From Acetobacteraceae bacterium AT-5844 (GTDB lineage: Bacteria > Pseudomonadota > Alphaproteobacteria > Acetobacterales > Acetobacteraceae), in the NCBI GenBank assembly GCA_000245075.1, contig JH600062.1, positions 33,715 to 81,493 of the forward strand: a stretch of DNA of 47,779 nucleotides. Reading direction: 5' to 3'. Shown here piece after piece: positions 1 to 8,838 of the stretch (its first letter is position 1; every line of letters begins with the position of its first letter). The notes under the pieces are model-generated. The model searched no databases, was not told the DNA's origin, and saw only the letters and a list, made by a program, of their open reading frames with translations. Both the position numbers and the translations under genes were made by a program.

Positions 1-9
1 TATACGTTT

Positions 10-230
10 GATCCTTCTTTTTTCTTCGAGTTTGGCGTGGGGCTTCAGGATCGGGAGGGAATGCTCTTGATGATGTTGAAAATGGGCCACACGGGCTGAA
101 CCCTCAGTCGCCGGAGGTCATGGACCTCCGGCGCGACCCGACGCTTGGCCTCTCCAGCCTGCCCTACCCACAGCCACACCGGAAAAACTCGAAAAAAGAA
201 GATGGGGTCCGGGGAATTCTTTCCCCGGCC
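10..230 (+). repeat. Intergenic repeat copy 1 (type A ends)
   Basis: First of six related repeats. The T-rich left end (CTTCTTTTTTCTTCGAG, about 15-31) mirrors a right end with CTCGAAAAAAGAAGATGGGG (188-207). The right end carries a hairpin CCGGGGAA (209-216), loop TTCT, TTCCCCGG (221-228). The core has TCAGT followed by a perfect 11-bp hairpin, 109-119 with 123-133, loop ATG. Two stem pairs differ from the other copies and both arms changed together, so pairing is kept. The left outer hairpin seen in copies 2, 3 and 5 is not recognisable here. No coding region is supportable in 1-346. Confidence 0.85.
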
Positions 231-346
231 TTCCCTGAATATCGATGCCGCCCAGGCTCGGGAGAAACCGGGCAGGCTGTCCGCTCGGGGCTCCCTCCCG
301 CCGAAGGCACTGGAAACTTCGCGCGCCCTGTGCCATCCGCCGGGGC

Positions 347-1039
347 ATGCAACAGGCCCCCGAATACTGGCAGCATTACGAGGCCGCCGCGCTGCCGCGG
401 CCCTGGACCCACACCGCGCCCATCCGCATGCCGGATGGCCGCTTCCTGTGGCTGCCGTTGCGTGACTATGGCGAGGTTGCCGTCACCGGCTTCATCTCCA
501 ACCAGGCTTCCTTCACGGTGCTGCGCCCGATCGTCGCCTGGATGGCGGAGGCCGCGCGCGCCTGGGGGGCGGAAGCCGTGGTGGGGCTGCCGACACTGGG
601 GCATGTGTTCGGCGGGCCGGTGGCCGAGGTGCTGGGCCACCCGAACTGGGTCGCCCCCGGCTATTCCCGCAAGAAATGGTATGATGAGGCCTATTCGGTC
701 CCGACCTCTTCCTCCACCGCGCCGGATGCGCGGCGGATGTGGCTGGACCCGCGCCTGCTGCATCGTGTGCAGGGCAAACGCGTGCTGCTGGTCGATGACG
801 TGATCAGCACCGGCAGTTCCGCACTGGCCGGTCTGGCGCTGCTGCAAACGGCAGGTGCCCGGCCCGTGGGGCTTTGCGTCGCCATGGCGCAGGGGGACCG
901 CTGGCGGGCTGCCTGGCCGCTGGATGTGCCCGTGGCCGCCGCCTTCGCCACCCCGCTCTTCCGCCGCCGGGATGGCGGCTGGGAGCCGGATGACACCACC
1001 CGCGCCGATGTGCTGCTGCCGAAGGAAAGCGCCCCATGA
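347..1039 (+). CDS. Phosphoribosyltransferase (type I fold)
   Basis: A 230-residue protein with the PRPP-binding signature VLLVDDVISTGSS at residues 146-158, hydrophobic strand plus acidic pair plus TGSS loop, as in type I phosphoribosyltransferases. Those enzymes move phosphoribose from PRPP to a base, or act as PRPP sensors. The exact base cannot be read from the sequence; length and motif fit purine/xanthine or orotate-like members. I chose the ATG at 347 because the upstream in-frame codons run into repeat copy 1 and look non-coding. The stop overlaps the next start as ATGA, so it probably heads a three-gene operon with the DUF423 and rlmM-like genes. Family call firm, substrate unknown. 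Confidence 0.8.
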   Translation: MQQAPEYWQHYEAAALPRPWTHTAPIRMPDGRFLWLPLRDYGEVAVTGFISNQASFTVLRPIVAWMAEAARAWGAEAVVGLPTLGHVFGGPVAEVLGHPNWVAPGYSRKKWYDEAYSVPTSSSTAPDARRMWLDPRLLHRVQGKRVLLVDDVISTGSSALAGLALLQTAGARPVGLCVAMAQGDRWRAAWPLDVPVAAAFATPLFRRRDGGWEPDDTTRADVLLPKESAP

Positions 1040-1410
1040 TGGCCCCTCTCTGGCTTTCCCGTCTCTGGCTGGTTCTCGGTGCCCTTTCGGGCTGCGTGGC
1101 GGTGGGCTTGGCCGCCTGGGCCGCCCATGGGCTCGATGCGGTGCAGGCTGCGCAGGTTTCCAGTGCGCTCACCATGCAGGGCTGGCACGCGCTGGCGCTG
1201 CTCGCCACCGGCCTGCTGGCGGAGCGCCGCAGCGGCCCCTTCGTGCATCTGGCCGGCGCTGGCTTCGCGCTGGGCGCCCTCGCCTTCTGCTTCGCCGTGT
1301 GGTGGCGGGCGCTGGCGGGCACCTCCCTGGGCAGCGTCGCGCCCATCGGCGGCACGACGCTGATGCTCGGCTGGATCTTCCTCGCCATCGCCGCGGCGCG
1401 CCGCGCATGA
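1036..1410 (+). CDS. DUF423 family inner-membrane protein (YgdD-like)
   Basis: A 124-residue, very hydrophobic protein with about four predicted membrane helices. Family features are the early GALSGCVAVGLAAWAAHGL stretch, a QGWHALALLATG segment (residues about 48-59) and a late APIGGTTLMLGW segment, all typical of DUF423. Function is unknown. It overlaps both neighbours by four bases (ATGA at 1036-1039 and 1407-1410), so translation is probably coupled. In Escherichia coli the DUF423 gene ygdD also lies directly before rlmM, and the same pairing here supports both identifications. Confidence 0.85.
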   Translation: MMAPLWLSRLWLVLGALSGCVAVGLAAWAAHGLDAVQAAQVSSALTMQGWHALALLATGLLAERRSGPFVHLAGAGFALGALAFCFAVWWRALAGTSLGSVAPIGGTTLMLGWIFLAIAAARRA

Positions 1411-2324
1411 CCATCGCCAGCGCCTATCTCGCCGCCGAAGGCTTCGAAGCGGAGCTGGAGGAGGAGCTGCGCCGCGCCGGTGTTTCCATTGCCCAATGGC
1501 ATGGCCGGTTGGCGCTCTGCGAAGCCGCGCCCGTGCCCGCCGCCTGGGCGCTGGATGTGTGGAACGACGTGCGGGAAATGCCTGTCGCTTCCATCAAGAG
1601 CGCGGCTTCGGCGCTACGCGGCATTCAGCGCAACTGGTCTCTCTATGCCGTCTCCCACCACCGCCGTGCGGCGCTGATCGAGGATGCGCTACCGCCGGTG
1701 AAGGCACGCGCGCTGCATTTCCCGGAACCCGCGCCGACCGGCCATCTCGGCGCCTGGACGCTGCTGGCGCCGGACCGGATGCTGCTCAGCCCCACCAAGA
1801 GCAGCCCCTTCGTCAACGGGACGGTGAAGTTCGAGGAGGACCGCGAAGGCCCCCCTTCCCGTGCCTATCTGAAGCTGTGGGAGGCCCTTACCCGCCTCGG
1901 CCGCTGGCCCGGCCCCGGGGAGACAGCCCTCGACCTCGGCGCCGCCCCTGGTGGCTGGACATGGGCGCTGGCCCAGCTCGGCTGCCAGGTGGTGGCGGTG
2001 GACAAGGCGCAGATGGACCCCGCCGTCGCGGCCCTGCCCAACGTCACCATCCGCACTGAGAGCGCCTTCGGGCTGGAGCCCGAGAAGCAGGAGCCGGTGG
2101 ATTGGCTGTTCAGCGACATCATCTGCTACCCATCCAGGCTTCTCGCGCTGGTGCAGCGCTGGCGGGCGGCGGGCAAGGCGCGCAATTTCGTCTGCACGCT
2201 GAAATTCCAGGGCGAGACCGACCATGACACGGCCGCCGCCTTCGCCGCCATTCCGGGCGCGATGGTGTTCCATGGCGCGCACAACAAGCATGAGTTGATG
2301 TTCTGCCTGCTGGACGCTGCCTGA
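1407..2324 (+). CDS. rlmM: RlmM-like 23S rRNA 2'-O-methyltransferase (FtsJ fold)
   Basis: A 305-residue protein with an N-terminal RNA-binding-like region and a C-terminal SAM-dependent Rossmann domain. Motif I is DLGAAPGGW (residues 176-184), followed by AVDKAQMDP, WLFSDIICYP (candidate catalytic Asp) and FVCTLKFQG (candidate catalytic Lys), the K-D-K style set of RrmJ/RlmM enzymes. E. coli RlmM methylates C2498 of 23S rRNA; that exact target is inferred from similarity and from the DUF423 gene before it. The start ATG overlaps the DUF423 stop. It ends only 18 bp from the convergent GH8 gene. It is somewhat shorter than the E. coli enzyme, so the N-terminal domain may be reduced. Confidence 0.8.
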   Translation: MTIASAYLAAEGFEAELEEELRRAGVSIAQWHGRLALCEAAPVPAAWALDVWNDVREMPVASIKSAASALRGIQRNWSLYAVSHHRRAALIEDALPPVKARALHFPEPAPTGHLGAWTLLAPDRMLLSPTKSSPFVNGTVKFEEDREGPPSRAYLKLWEALTRLGRWPGPGETALDLGAAPGGWTWALAQLGCQVVAVDKAQMDPAVAALPNVTIRTESAFGLEPEKQEPVDWLFSDIICYPSRLLALVQRWRAAGKARNFVCTLKFQGETDHDTAAAFAAIPGAMVFHGAHNKHELMFCLLDAA

Positions 2325-2342
2325 GGCAGGCAGCCACCCTGC

Positions 2343-3470
2343 TCAGGCGACACGCTGGAGGCGGGCTTCCGCCCAGGCGAGATGCGCCAGATAGCAAAGG
2401 GCAGTGTCGTAGTATTTCTGGGCCTGCCAGGGCAGCGGAAGCCGTGGCTCCCGCTGGCTGCCACTGGCCACGACGGCGCTGAGAAACGCCACGGCACGGA
2501 TGCCGGCATCCGCCGGATAGGGTGAGATGACGTTGCTGCGCAGATCCGTCCAGGCCGGGAACCGCTCATGCTCCGGGTCCATCCAGAAGGAGGCGGCCGC
2601 GGTCAGCACCGCGTCGTCCCGCCACCCGCCCCAGGCCAGGAACAGCGGCACCCGCACGGCATCGTAGGAAAAGCGTGGCGGACGCGTCGGTGCCAGGGTT
2701 ACACGCCCGATACCGCTGCGCGGCAAGCTGATCCAGTCGGCCGGCAGGCCCCAGCGGCCGAAGCGGCTCTCATGGATCAGGGCCCGCCCATCGGCGACCA
2801 GCCGCTTCCATTGCGGGCCGGGCACCAGCATGGAGAGTTCCGCCAGGGCCGGGAAGACATAGTAGGACAGGTTGAGCATGACCCCCTGCCGGTCCAAGAA
2901 GCCACTGGCGCCGGGCAGCAATACCAGCCGGTCTCCAACCTCCAGCACGCAGCGGCGCAGCACATCCTGCGCGATGGCTATGGCGCGTTGCCGCCAGGCC
3001 GGCACCCGCCACTGCGCCGCCGCCCGCTGTAGTGCCCAGGCGATGACGATGTCGCCATCGGTGGCACTGTTCGTGTCGGCAACAGGCATTTCGCTGTTGG
3101 GATCGTAGCGCCAGCAATGCAGCGCATCGTCGCGGCGCTGGAGGTGGCGGTGCGTCCAATCCGCTATCAGCTCGAAACTGGGGCGATCTTCCGCATGCGC
3201 GGCGAAGAACATGCCATAGCCCTGCCCTTCCGAATGGCTGATGCCCTGGTTGCCGGTATCGACGACCCGCCCATCCGGCGCCAGGAACTTCCGTTTGAAA
3301 AAGGCCCAGCTTCGCGCTGCTTCGAATTCAGGCTCCGGGATGACCGAGGAGACGGTCATGGCGCCGAAAAAGCTGCCAAGAATGGCCCCGCGCCGGCCGA
3401 TCTTCCCTTCGCCACCGGGTAAGGGACGGCCTGCCGGAGCGGCGGCAGGATGTGCCGGGATGCCTGTCAT
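2343..3470 (-). CDS. Glycoside hydrolase family 8 (endoglucanase/BcsZ-like), exported
   Basis: A 375-residue protein. From residue about 50 it matches GH8: HSEGQGYGMFF holds the proposed acid catalyst Glu81, and TNSATDGDIVIAWAL is the second family signature. GH8 enzymes cleave beta-1,4 glycosidic bonds and often trim bacterial cellulose. The N-terminus has a twin-arginine (KIGRRGAILGSFFGAM) followed by a hydrophobic stretch, suggesting Tat export. An ATG at 3470 with AGGAG nine bases upstream decides the start; a farther upstream start is possible but lacks such a site. No cellulose synthase genes are nearby, so substrate and role are open. Confidence 0.85.
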   Translation of the reverse strand: MTGIPAHPAAAPAGRPLPGGEGKIGRRGAILGSFFGAMTVSSVIPEPEFEAARSWAFFKRKFLAPDGRVVDTGNQGISHSEGQGYGMFFAAHAEDRPSFELIADWTHRHLQRRDDALHCWRYDPNSEMPVADTNSATDGDIVIAWALQRAAAQWRVPAWRQRAIAIAQDVLRRCVLEVGDRLVLLPGASGFLDRQGVMLNLSYYVFPALAELSMLVPGPQWKRLVADGRALIHESRFGRWGLPADWISLPRSGIGRVTLAPTRPPRFSYDAVRVPLFLAWGGWRDDAVLTAAASFWMDPEHERFPAWTDLRSNVISPYPADAGIRAVAFLSAVVASGSQREPRLPLPWQAQKYYDTALCYLAHLAWAEARLQRVA

Positions 3471-3605
3471 GCCGGTGAGCTCCTGATCGTCCGGGCACCG
3501 GCAGGCGGGCAATCGCCGCCGGGCCCCGACATCTATCCCTTACGGGAATGCTACCGGATGATATGGCTCAACGGGCGCGCAAAAAGTTTACGCCCCCGGC
3601 AAGTC

Positions 3606-5897
3606 TCAGTCGCGCTTCACGGCTCCGTGGGCCGCGAAGCAGGCCATGTCGAGGATCTGGTTCACACCGGCATCCATGCTGACGATCTGCACCGGATGCT
3701 CCAGCCCCACCAGCACCGGCCCCAGCGCGGTGGCACTGGTCAGACGCGGCACCGCCTTGGTGAGGATGTGGGCGGAGTGCAGCCCGGGCATCACCAGCAC
3801 ATTGGCCGGCCCGGTCAGGCGGCAGAACGGGTAGAGGGCACGCATGCGGGGGTCGAGCGCCACATCGGCTGCCATCTCGCCATCATATTCGAAGTCCACG
3901 CCCTGGGCGTCCAGCAGCTTCACCGCATCCTGCGCAGGACCCGTGATGGTGCTGCCCGGCGCGCCGAAATTGGAGAAGGAGAGGAAGGCCACGCGCGGCT
4001 CCAGCCCCATGCGGCGCGCGGCTCCGGCGGATGCGATGGCGATCTGCGCCAGCGTCCCGGCATCCGGCCGCTCATGGATCGCGGTGTCGGCGATGAGCGT
4101 GGTGCCGGAGGAACGGCCGAGCAGCATGGTCAGGCCGAACAGCACCGTGCCCGGCGCCGTGTCGATGGCCTTGGTGACGCCTTCCAGCGTGACGCCGGTG
4201 GAGCGGGTGACACCGCTGATCATCGCGTCCGCATCGCCCAGCGCCACCATGCAGGCGGCGAAGACGTTGCGGTCGAGATTCACCAGCCGCTGGCAGTCGC
4301 GGAACAGCAGGCCATTGCGCTGCTGGCGGGCATAGAGCCACTCGGCGTAGCGCAGGTTGCTGCCGGAGAGGCGCGCATTGTGGATCTCCACGCCATCCGG
4401 CAACGGGATGCCGAGGGCGGAGACGGTGGCCTTGATCCGCTCCTCGCGCCCGATCAGCACCGGCGTGCCATAGCCCGCGTTGCGGAAGGCGATGGCGGCG
4501 CGGATGACCTTCTCTTCCTCGCCTTCCGCGAACACCACCTTCTGCGGATTGGCGCGCACGCGCTCCGTGATGGCCTCCAGCGCGGAGACGCCGGCATCGA
4601 GGCGCCCGGCCAGTTCGCGCGCGTAGCGCTGCAGGTCCATGATCGGCTTGCGGGCCACGCCGCTCTCCATGGCCGCCTTGGCCACGGCGGGGGAGACGCG
4701 GGCGATCAGGCGCGGGTCGAAAGCATGCGGAATGATGTAGTTGCGACCGAAGCTCAGCCCCTTGCCGCCGCCGGCACCCGCCACTTCTTCCGGCACGTCC
4801 TCACGCGCCAGCATGGCCAGCGCCTCCGCGGCGGCGACCTTCATGGCGTCGTTGATGGTGCTGGCGCGCACGTCCAGGGCACCGCGGAAGATGAAGGGGA
4901 AGCCGAGGACGTTATTGACCTGATTCGGGTAGTCGCTGCGGCCGGTGGCCACGATGACGTCCGGACGCACGGCGCGGGCCTCGTCCGGGGTGATCTCCGG
5001 GTCCGGGTTGGCCATGGCGAAGATGATGGGATTGGGCGCCATGGAGCGCACCATCTCGGCCGTCACGGCGCCCTTCACGGAGAGGCCGAAGAAGGCGTCA
5101 GCCCCCTCCAGCGCCTGGGACAGGGTGCGGCGGTCGGTGGTGACGGCGTGGGCCGATTTCCACTGGTTCATGCCCTCGGTACGGCCGCGATAGAGCACGC
5201 CCTTGGTGTCGCACATCAGGACGTTCTCGGGCTTGATGCCCAGGGCCTTTACCAGCTCGGCGCAGGCGATGGCGGCGGAGCCGGCACCGTTGATGACCAG
5301 CTTGGTATCCGCCAACTCACGCCCCGTCAGATGGCAGGCGTTGATCAGGCCGGCGGCGGCGACAATGGCCGTGCCGTGCTGGTCGTCATGGAAGACGGGG
5401 ATGTCCATCAGCTCGCGCAGGCGCTGCTCGATGACGAAGCATTCCGGCGCCTTGATGTCTTCCAGATTGATGCCGCCGAAGGACGGGCCGAGATAGCGGA
5501 CGGAATTGACGAAAGCGTCCACGTCCTCGGCATCGACGCAAAGGTCGATGGAATCGACATCGGCGAAGCGCTTGAACAGCGCGGCCTTGCCCTCCATCAC
5601 CGGCTTGCCCGCCAGGGCACCCAGATTGCCGAGGCCGAGCACCGCCGTGCCGTTGGAGACGACGGCGACCATATTGCCCTTGGCCGTGTAGTCATAGGCC
5701 AGGGCCGGATCCCGATGGATGTGCAGGCAGGGCTCCGCTACGCCCGGGGAGTAAGCCAGGCTGAGATCGCGCGCCGTCGTCAATGGCTTGGTGAGACGAA
5801 TTTCGAGCTTGCCGGGCTTACCCTCGGCATGGAGGGCCAGTGCCTCCTCGGCGGTGATGCGAGCGGTGCGGGTATCAGCCGCCTTGACGTCGTCCAT
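3606..5897 (-). CDS. maeB: NADP-dependent malic enzyme with phosphotransacetylase-like C-terminus
   Basis: About 763 residues, the length of MaeB fusion enzymes. The N-terminal half is a malic enzyme: [46 protein letters not shown] and the NAD(P)-binding stretch [15 protein letters not shown]. The C-terminal half (from about residue 430) resembles phosphate acetyltransferase, with [13 protein letters not shown] and [16 protein letters not shown]. It oxidatively decarboxylates malate to pyruvate in the cytosol, and the tail is thought to regulate it through acetyl-CoA. The start is uncertain: ATG at 5897 begins MDDVKAAD and gives the usual length, while an ATG at 5933 and a GTG at 5990 are in frame, none with a strong ribosome site. 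Single gene. Confidence 0.93.
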   Translation of the reverse strand: MDDVKAADTRTARITAEEALALHAEGKPGKLEIRLTKPLTTARDLSLAYSPGVAEPCLHIHRDPALAYDYTAKGNMVAVVSNGTAVLGLGNLGALAGKPVMEGKAALFKRFADVDSIDLCVDAEDVDAFVNSVRYLGPSFGGINLEDIKAPECFVIEQRLRELMDIPVFHDDQHGTAIVAAAGLINACHLTGRELADTKLVINGAGSAAIACAELVKALGIKPENVLMCDTKGVLYRGRTEGMNQWKSAHAVTTDRRTLSQALEGADAFFGLSVKGAVTAEMVRSMAPNPIIFAMANPDPEITPDEARAVRPDVIVATGRSDYPNQVNNVLGFPFIFRGALDVRASTINDAMKVAAAEALAMLAREDVPEEVAGAGGGKGLSFGRNYIIPHAFDPRLIARVSPAVAKAAMESGVARKPIMDLQRYARELAGRLDAGVSALEAITERVRANPQKVVFAEGEEEKVIRAAIAFRNAGYGTPVLIGREERIKATVSALGIPLPDGVEIHNARLSGSNLRYAEWLYARQQRNGLLFRDCQRLVNLDRNVFAACMVALGDADAMISGVTRSTGVTLEGVTKAIDTAPGTVLFGLTMLLGRSSGTTLIADTAIHERPDAGTLAQIAIASAGAARRMGLEPRVAFLSFSNFGAPGSTITGPAQDAVKLLDAQGVDFEYDGEMAADVALDPRMRALYPFCRLTGPANVLVMPGLHSAHILTKAVPRLTSATALGPVLVGLEHPVQIVSMDAGVNQILDMACFAAHGAVKRD

Positions 5898-6071
5898 GGA
5901 GATCGAATTTCCGGCAGAAGGAGAACGGAACATGATGGAACGTCCATCATGACGGCGCTGCCGGGGAAGGGCTAGTGAGCCGCTTCGCACATGCGAATGG
6001 GCACGGCGGCCAAGGCCCCGTGCCCCAATCGCGATGAATGAGCAGGGAGGACCTGCTCCTCCCCTTTCCCC

Positions 6072-6659
6072 TTACGGGAGCAGCACGTGGTCGATGCCCT
6101 GCACGACCCCGTTGCTGGCCAGCACATCCGCCAGCACGATGCGGGCGGGGGGCTGCACATTCTGCCCGCCGACGCCGGTGCCGAAATTGCTGGAGGGTCC
6201 ACCCGAAGGCCGGGCCACCGCAATGGTGGGCACGCTGCCCGTACCATCCAGACGCACCAGCCCACCATTCAGGGAAGGGATATCCCGCTGCCCGCCCCGC
6301 ATGGTCTGCACGGTGACAACACCCGCGACGATATGATGCGTCACCAGTGCCTTCAGGCGGAACTGGTCCGGCGAGCCAGCCTGGCTGCCCTGTGACTGGC
6401 CCAGCAGGTCCTGAAGAAGGCCGGCCGGCATGCGGTCGAACGCAGCGTTGGTGGGGGCGAACACCGTCAGCGCCTGCGTGCCCTTCAGCCTGTCAATCTC
6501 GCCGGCGCGCTGCGCGATTTCCACGAAGCGGGAGAAATCGGAGACGCCTGCCAGAATGGTGGCGATGTCGCCCGTGACAGCGACCTGTGCGCGCAGGACG
6601 GCAGGGGCCGCAAGCATGCTGCCGAAAGCAGCGCCGAACACGGTACGGCGGGTGAGCAT
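6072..6659 (-). CDS. Secreted fasciclin (FAS1) domain protein
   Basis: A 195-residue protein with a Tat-like signal (TRRTVFGAAFGSMLAAPAVLRAQ) and one FAS1 domain: ALTVFAPTNAAFDRMP, then LKALVTHHIVAGVVT and a final LADVLASNGVVQGIDHVLLP, the H1 and H2 motifs of the family. FAS1 domains mediate adhesion or surface binding; the partner is unknown. A glycine/serine-rich insert (GGPSSNFGTGVGGQ) precedes the last motif. The ATG at 6659 is preceded by AGGAG at seven bases and is preferred to the in-frame TTG six bases upstream. It is transcribed away from the repeat lipoprotein gene. Confidence 0.88.
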   Translation of the reverse strand: MLTRRTVFGAAFGSMLAAPAVLRAQVAVTGDIATILAGVSDFSRFVEIAQRAGEIDRLKGTQALTVFAPTNAAFDRMPAGLLQDLLGQSQGSQAGSPDQFRLKALVTHHIVAGVVTVQTMRGGQRDIPSLNGGLVRLDGTGSVPTIAVARPSGGPSSNFGTGVGGQNVQPPARIVLADVLASNGVVQGIDHVLLP

Positions 6660-6925
6660 GTTCAATCTCCTTTTTTGAGCCCGAGCAAAGGCGATGCTGT
6701 GTGGCCCCGCCTGCGATCATCTCGGCTGCATCCTGCATGCCGCGGACCGCCCAGGGCCGTTCCGCTCAGGCAACGCGGCCTGCCGCTGGCCGGTTGCGTA
6801 GTGCTGTGTCGCTCTCGCTCCCGTCACCACTTGATGCCGCAAATCGATGGAACCGCCGCGCTAAACCTGCGTTGTCGAAACGTGATGGCCCAAGAGGCCA
6901 CCGTTTAGAGAGGGAGTTCTGCAGC

Positions 6926-7324
6926 ATGCTGCGCCAGCGCGAGATCTTTTCCGCCATTGCCGTGTCCGCCCTGCTGCTGGGCCTGGCAGCCTGCGACAAT
7001 ACCAATACCGCCGCCACCCGCGCCGTTGACCGTACCGCCGGCACCAATACCTCCGGGGCCTATCCCACACAGTCGGATGGCACGCGCGCCAACCCGGCCG
7101 GAACGGAAGCCACCCGCGCCCTCGACCGCGCGGCCGGTACCAACACCTCCGGCGCCTATCCGCGGCAGTCCGATGGCAGGCCGAGCAATCCGCCGGGCAC
7201 GGAGGCCACGCGCGCTCTGGACCGCGCGGCCGGTACCAATACCTCCGGCGCCTATCCCATGCAGTCCGATGGCATGCCGGGCAATCCGCCGGGCACCGCG
7301 GCGGAGCGGGCCATCAACCGCTAA
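6926..7324 (+). CDS. Small lipoprotein made of three 32-residue tandem repeats
   Basis: A 132-residue protein. Residues 1-23 form a lipoprotein signal with lipobox LAAC, so Cys23 would be lipidated. Residues 30-61, 62-93 and 94-125 are near-identical 32-residue units containing ATRALDRAAGTNTSGAYP and a QSDG segment; a seven-residue start of a fourth unit ends the protein. At DNA level the units are 96 bp (7013-7108, 7109-7204, 7205-7300). GAGAGGGAG lies upstream of the ATG. I do not recognise a named family, though a surface or periplasmic structural role is possible. Repeat number may vary between strains. Confidence 0.8.
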   Translation: MLRQREIFSAIAVSALLLGLAACDNTNTAATRAVDRTAGTNTSGAYPTQSDGTRANPAGTEATRALDRAAGTNTSGAYPRQSDGRPSNPPGTEATRALDRAAGTNTSGAYPMQSDGMPGNPPGTAAERAINR

Positions 7325-7346
7325 GCCGCCATCAGGCAGGTTCTAA

Positions 7347-7382
7347 CCGGGGGAAGTTCGCTTCCCCCGGCTTTTCTTTGGT
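7347..7382 (+). terminator. Rho-independent terminator after the repeat lipoprotein gene
   Basis: Perfect 10-bp stem CCGGGGGAAG (7347-7356) with CTTCCCCCGG (7361-7370), stable loop TTCG, followed by CTTTTCTTTGGTTTTT. It lies 22 bases after the lipoprotein stop and before mnmE, separating the two transcripts. Confidence 0.93.
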
Positions 7383-7500
7383 TTTTGCCCGCCACAGAGG
7401 AAGGGCAGCTTCCTCCCCCGCCAGCCGGCAGACATGCTTAGGCATGGAATGCTGATGCGATCACCGGTAAGGCGCACCCGACGCCGCCGGAGGATCTCCC

Positions 7501-8814
7501 ATGACAGACACGATTTTCGCGCTGGCTTCCGGCGCCGGGCGGGCGGCCATCGCCGTGCTGCGACTCTCCGGCACGGGCTGCGCGGAGGTGGTGCGGGCCG
7601 TGGCGGGTGGCCTCCCGCAGCCCCGCAGCGCGAGCCTGCGCCGGCTCAGGGACCCGGCATCGGGCGAGACGCTGGATCAGGCCGTGGTCCTCTGGTTCCC
7701 GGCCCCGCGCAGCTATACCGGTGAGGACTCCGCCGAACTGCACCTGCATGGCGGCCGGGCGGTGCGGGAGGGTGTGAGCGCCGCGCTGGTCTCAGCGGGA
7801 GCCCGGCCTGCCGAGCCGGGGGAATTCACGCGCCGTGCCTTCCTGAATGGCAGGCTGGACCTGACGGCGGCGGAAGGTATCGCCGATCTGATTGATGCGG
7901 AAACCGCCGCCCAGCGGCGACAGGCGCTCCGCCAGGCGGGGGGAGCGTTGGCGGCGCGCTATGCAGGCTGGGCCGGGCGGCTGACCCGGCTGCTGGCACA
8001 CCAGGAAGCAGCCATCGAATTCGCCGAAGATGATCTGCCGAACGATCTGGAAGCGCAGATGCGGGACGGCGCCGCTGCCCTGGCCGCCCAGATCCGCGCC
8101 CATCTGGATGATGGGGGACGGGGCGAGCGGCTGCGTGAGGGGCTGTGGGCGGCCATCGTCGGCGCACCGAATGCGGGCAAGAGTTCGCTGCTGAACGCCC
8201 TGGCTGGGCGGGAGGCCGCCATTGTGTCTGCCCACGCCGGCACCACGCGGGATGTGGTGGAGGTGCGGCTGGACCTCGGTGGGGTACCGGTGCTGCTGGC
8301 CGATACCGCCGGGCTGCGGGATGCGCCGGACGAGATCGAAGCCGAAGGTGTGCGCCGCGCCCTGCGCCGCGCGGAAGAAGCGGATATCGTGATGGCCGTC
8401 TTTGCCGCGGACCGTACGCCTGATGCCGAGACTCTGGCGCTGGTGGCGCCGGGCGTGCTGGTCGTGGCCAACAAGACCGATCTGGCAGCGGCGCCCCGGG
8501 AGATTGGTGGCGTGGCACCGCTCGCGGTGTCCGCGCGCACCGGCCATGGGCTTGAGGCTCTGCAGGGAGTGCTTACCGAGATGGCGGCGGCCCGGGCGGG
8601 ACTGTCGGCGGAGGCCGGCCTGACCCGCCCCCGGCATCGCGCCGCCCTGCTGGATGCCGCCCGCTGGCTTGATGAAGCCGTGGCGGCACCGTTGCCGGAG
8701 TTGGCGTCCGAAGCCCTCCGCGCCGCTGTGCGATCCCTGGGACGGTTGACCGGCCATGTCGGCGTGGAAGACGTGCTGGACGTTGTGTTCGGGGATTTCT
8801 GCATCGGAAAATGA
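7501..8814 (+). CDS. mnmE: tRNA modification GTPase MnmE
   Basis: A 437-residue protein with all MnmE parts. The N-terminal folate-binding domain has SYTGEDSAELHLHGG and PGEFTRRAFLNGRLDL. The helical domain carries a GTPase insert with G1 GAPNAGKS (residues 221-228), DTAGLRD and NKTDL. The C-terminus ends in CIGK, whose Cys is characteristic. With MnmG it installs the (carboxymethyl)aminomethyl group at U34 of certain tRNAs. GGAGG lies eight bases before the ATG. It starts the run mnmE-mnmG-rsmG-parA-parB, 24 bp before mnmG. Confidence 0.97.
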   Translation: MTDTIFALASGAGRAAIAVLRLSGTGCAEVVRAVAGGLPQPRSASLRRLRDPASGETLDQAVVLWFPAPRSYTGEDSAELHLHGGRAVREGVSAALVSAGARPAEPGEFTRRAFLNGRLDLTAAEGIADLIDAETAAQRRQALRQAGGALAARYAGWAGRLTRLLAHQEAAIEFAEDDLPNDLEAQMRDGAAALAAQIRAHLDDGGRGERLREGLWAAIVGAPNAGKSSLLNALAGREAAIVSAHAGTTRDVVEVRLDLGGVPVLLADTAGLRDAPDEIEAEGVRRALRRAEEADIVMAVFAADRTPDAETLALVAPGVLVVANKTDLAAAPREIGGVAPLAVSARTGHGLEALQGVLTEMAAARAGLSAEAGLTRPRHRAALLDAARWLDEAVAAPLPELASEALRAAVRSLGRLTGHVGVEDVLDVVFGDFCIGK

Positions 8815-8838
8815 CGCGCGGGGCGGTATATCCCCGCC

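Noticed and set aside
120-803. Open frames across repeat copy 1 and the phosphoribosyltransferase
   Set aside because: They run through the repeat hairpin and out of frame with the PRPP-binding motif.
3602-3625. CTCAGTCGC at the maeB stop, like the repeat core
   Set aside because: No paired stem of the right form and no repeat ends around it. It is explained by the last maeB codons.
3450-5975. 841-residue open frame on the plus strand
   Set aside because: It is antisense to the well-supported maeB. Its translation is rich in His, Arg, Gly and Gln with no family motif, as expected for a shadow frame in GC-rich DNA.
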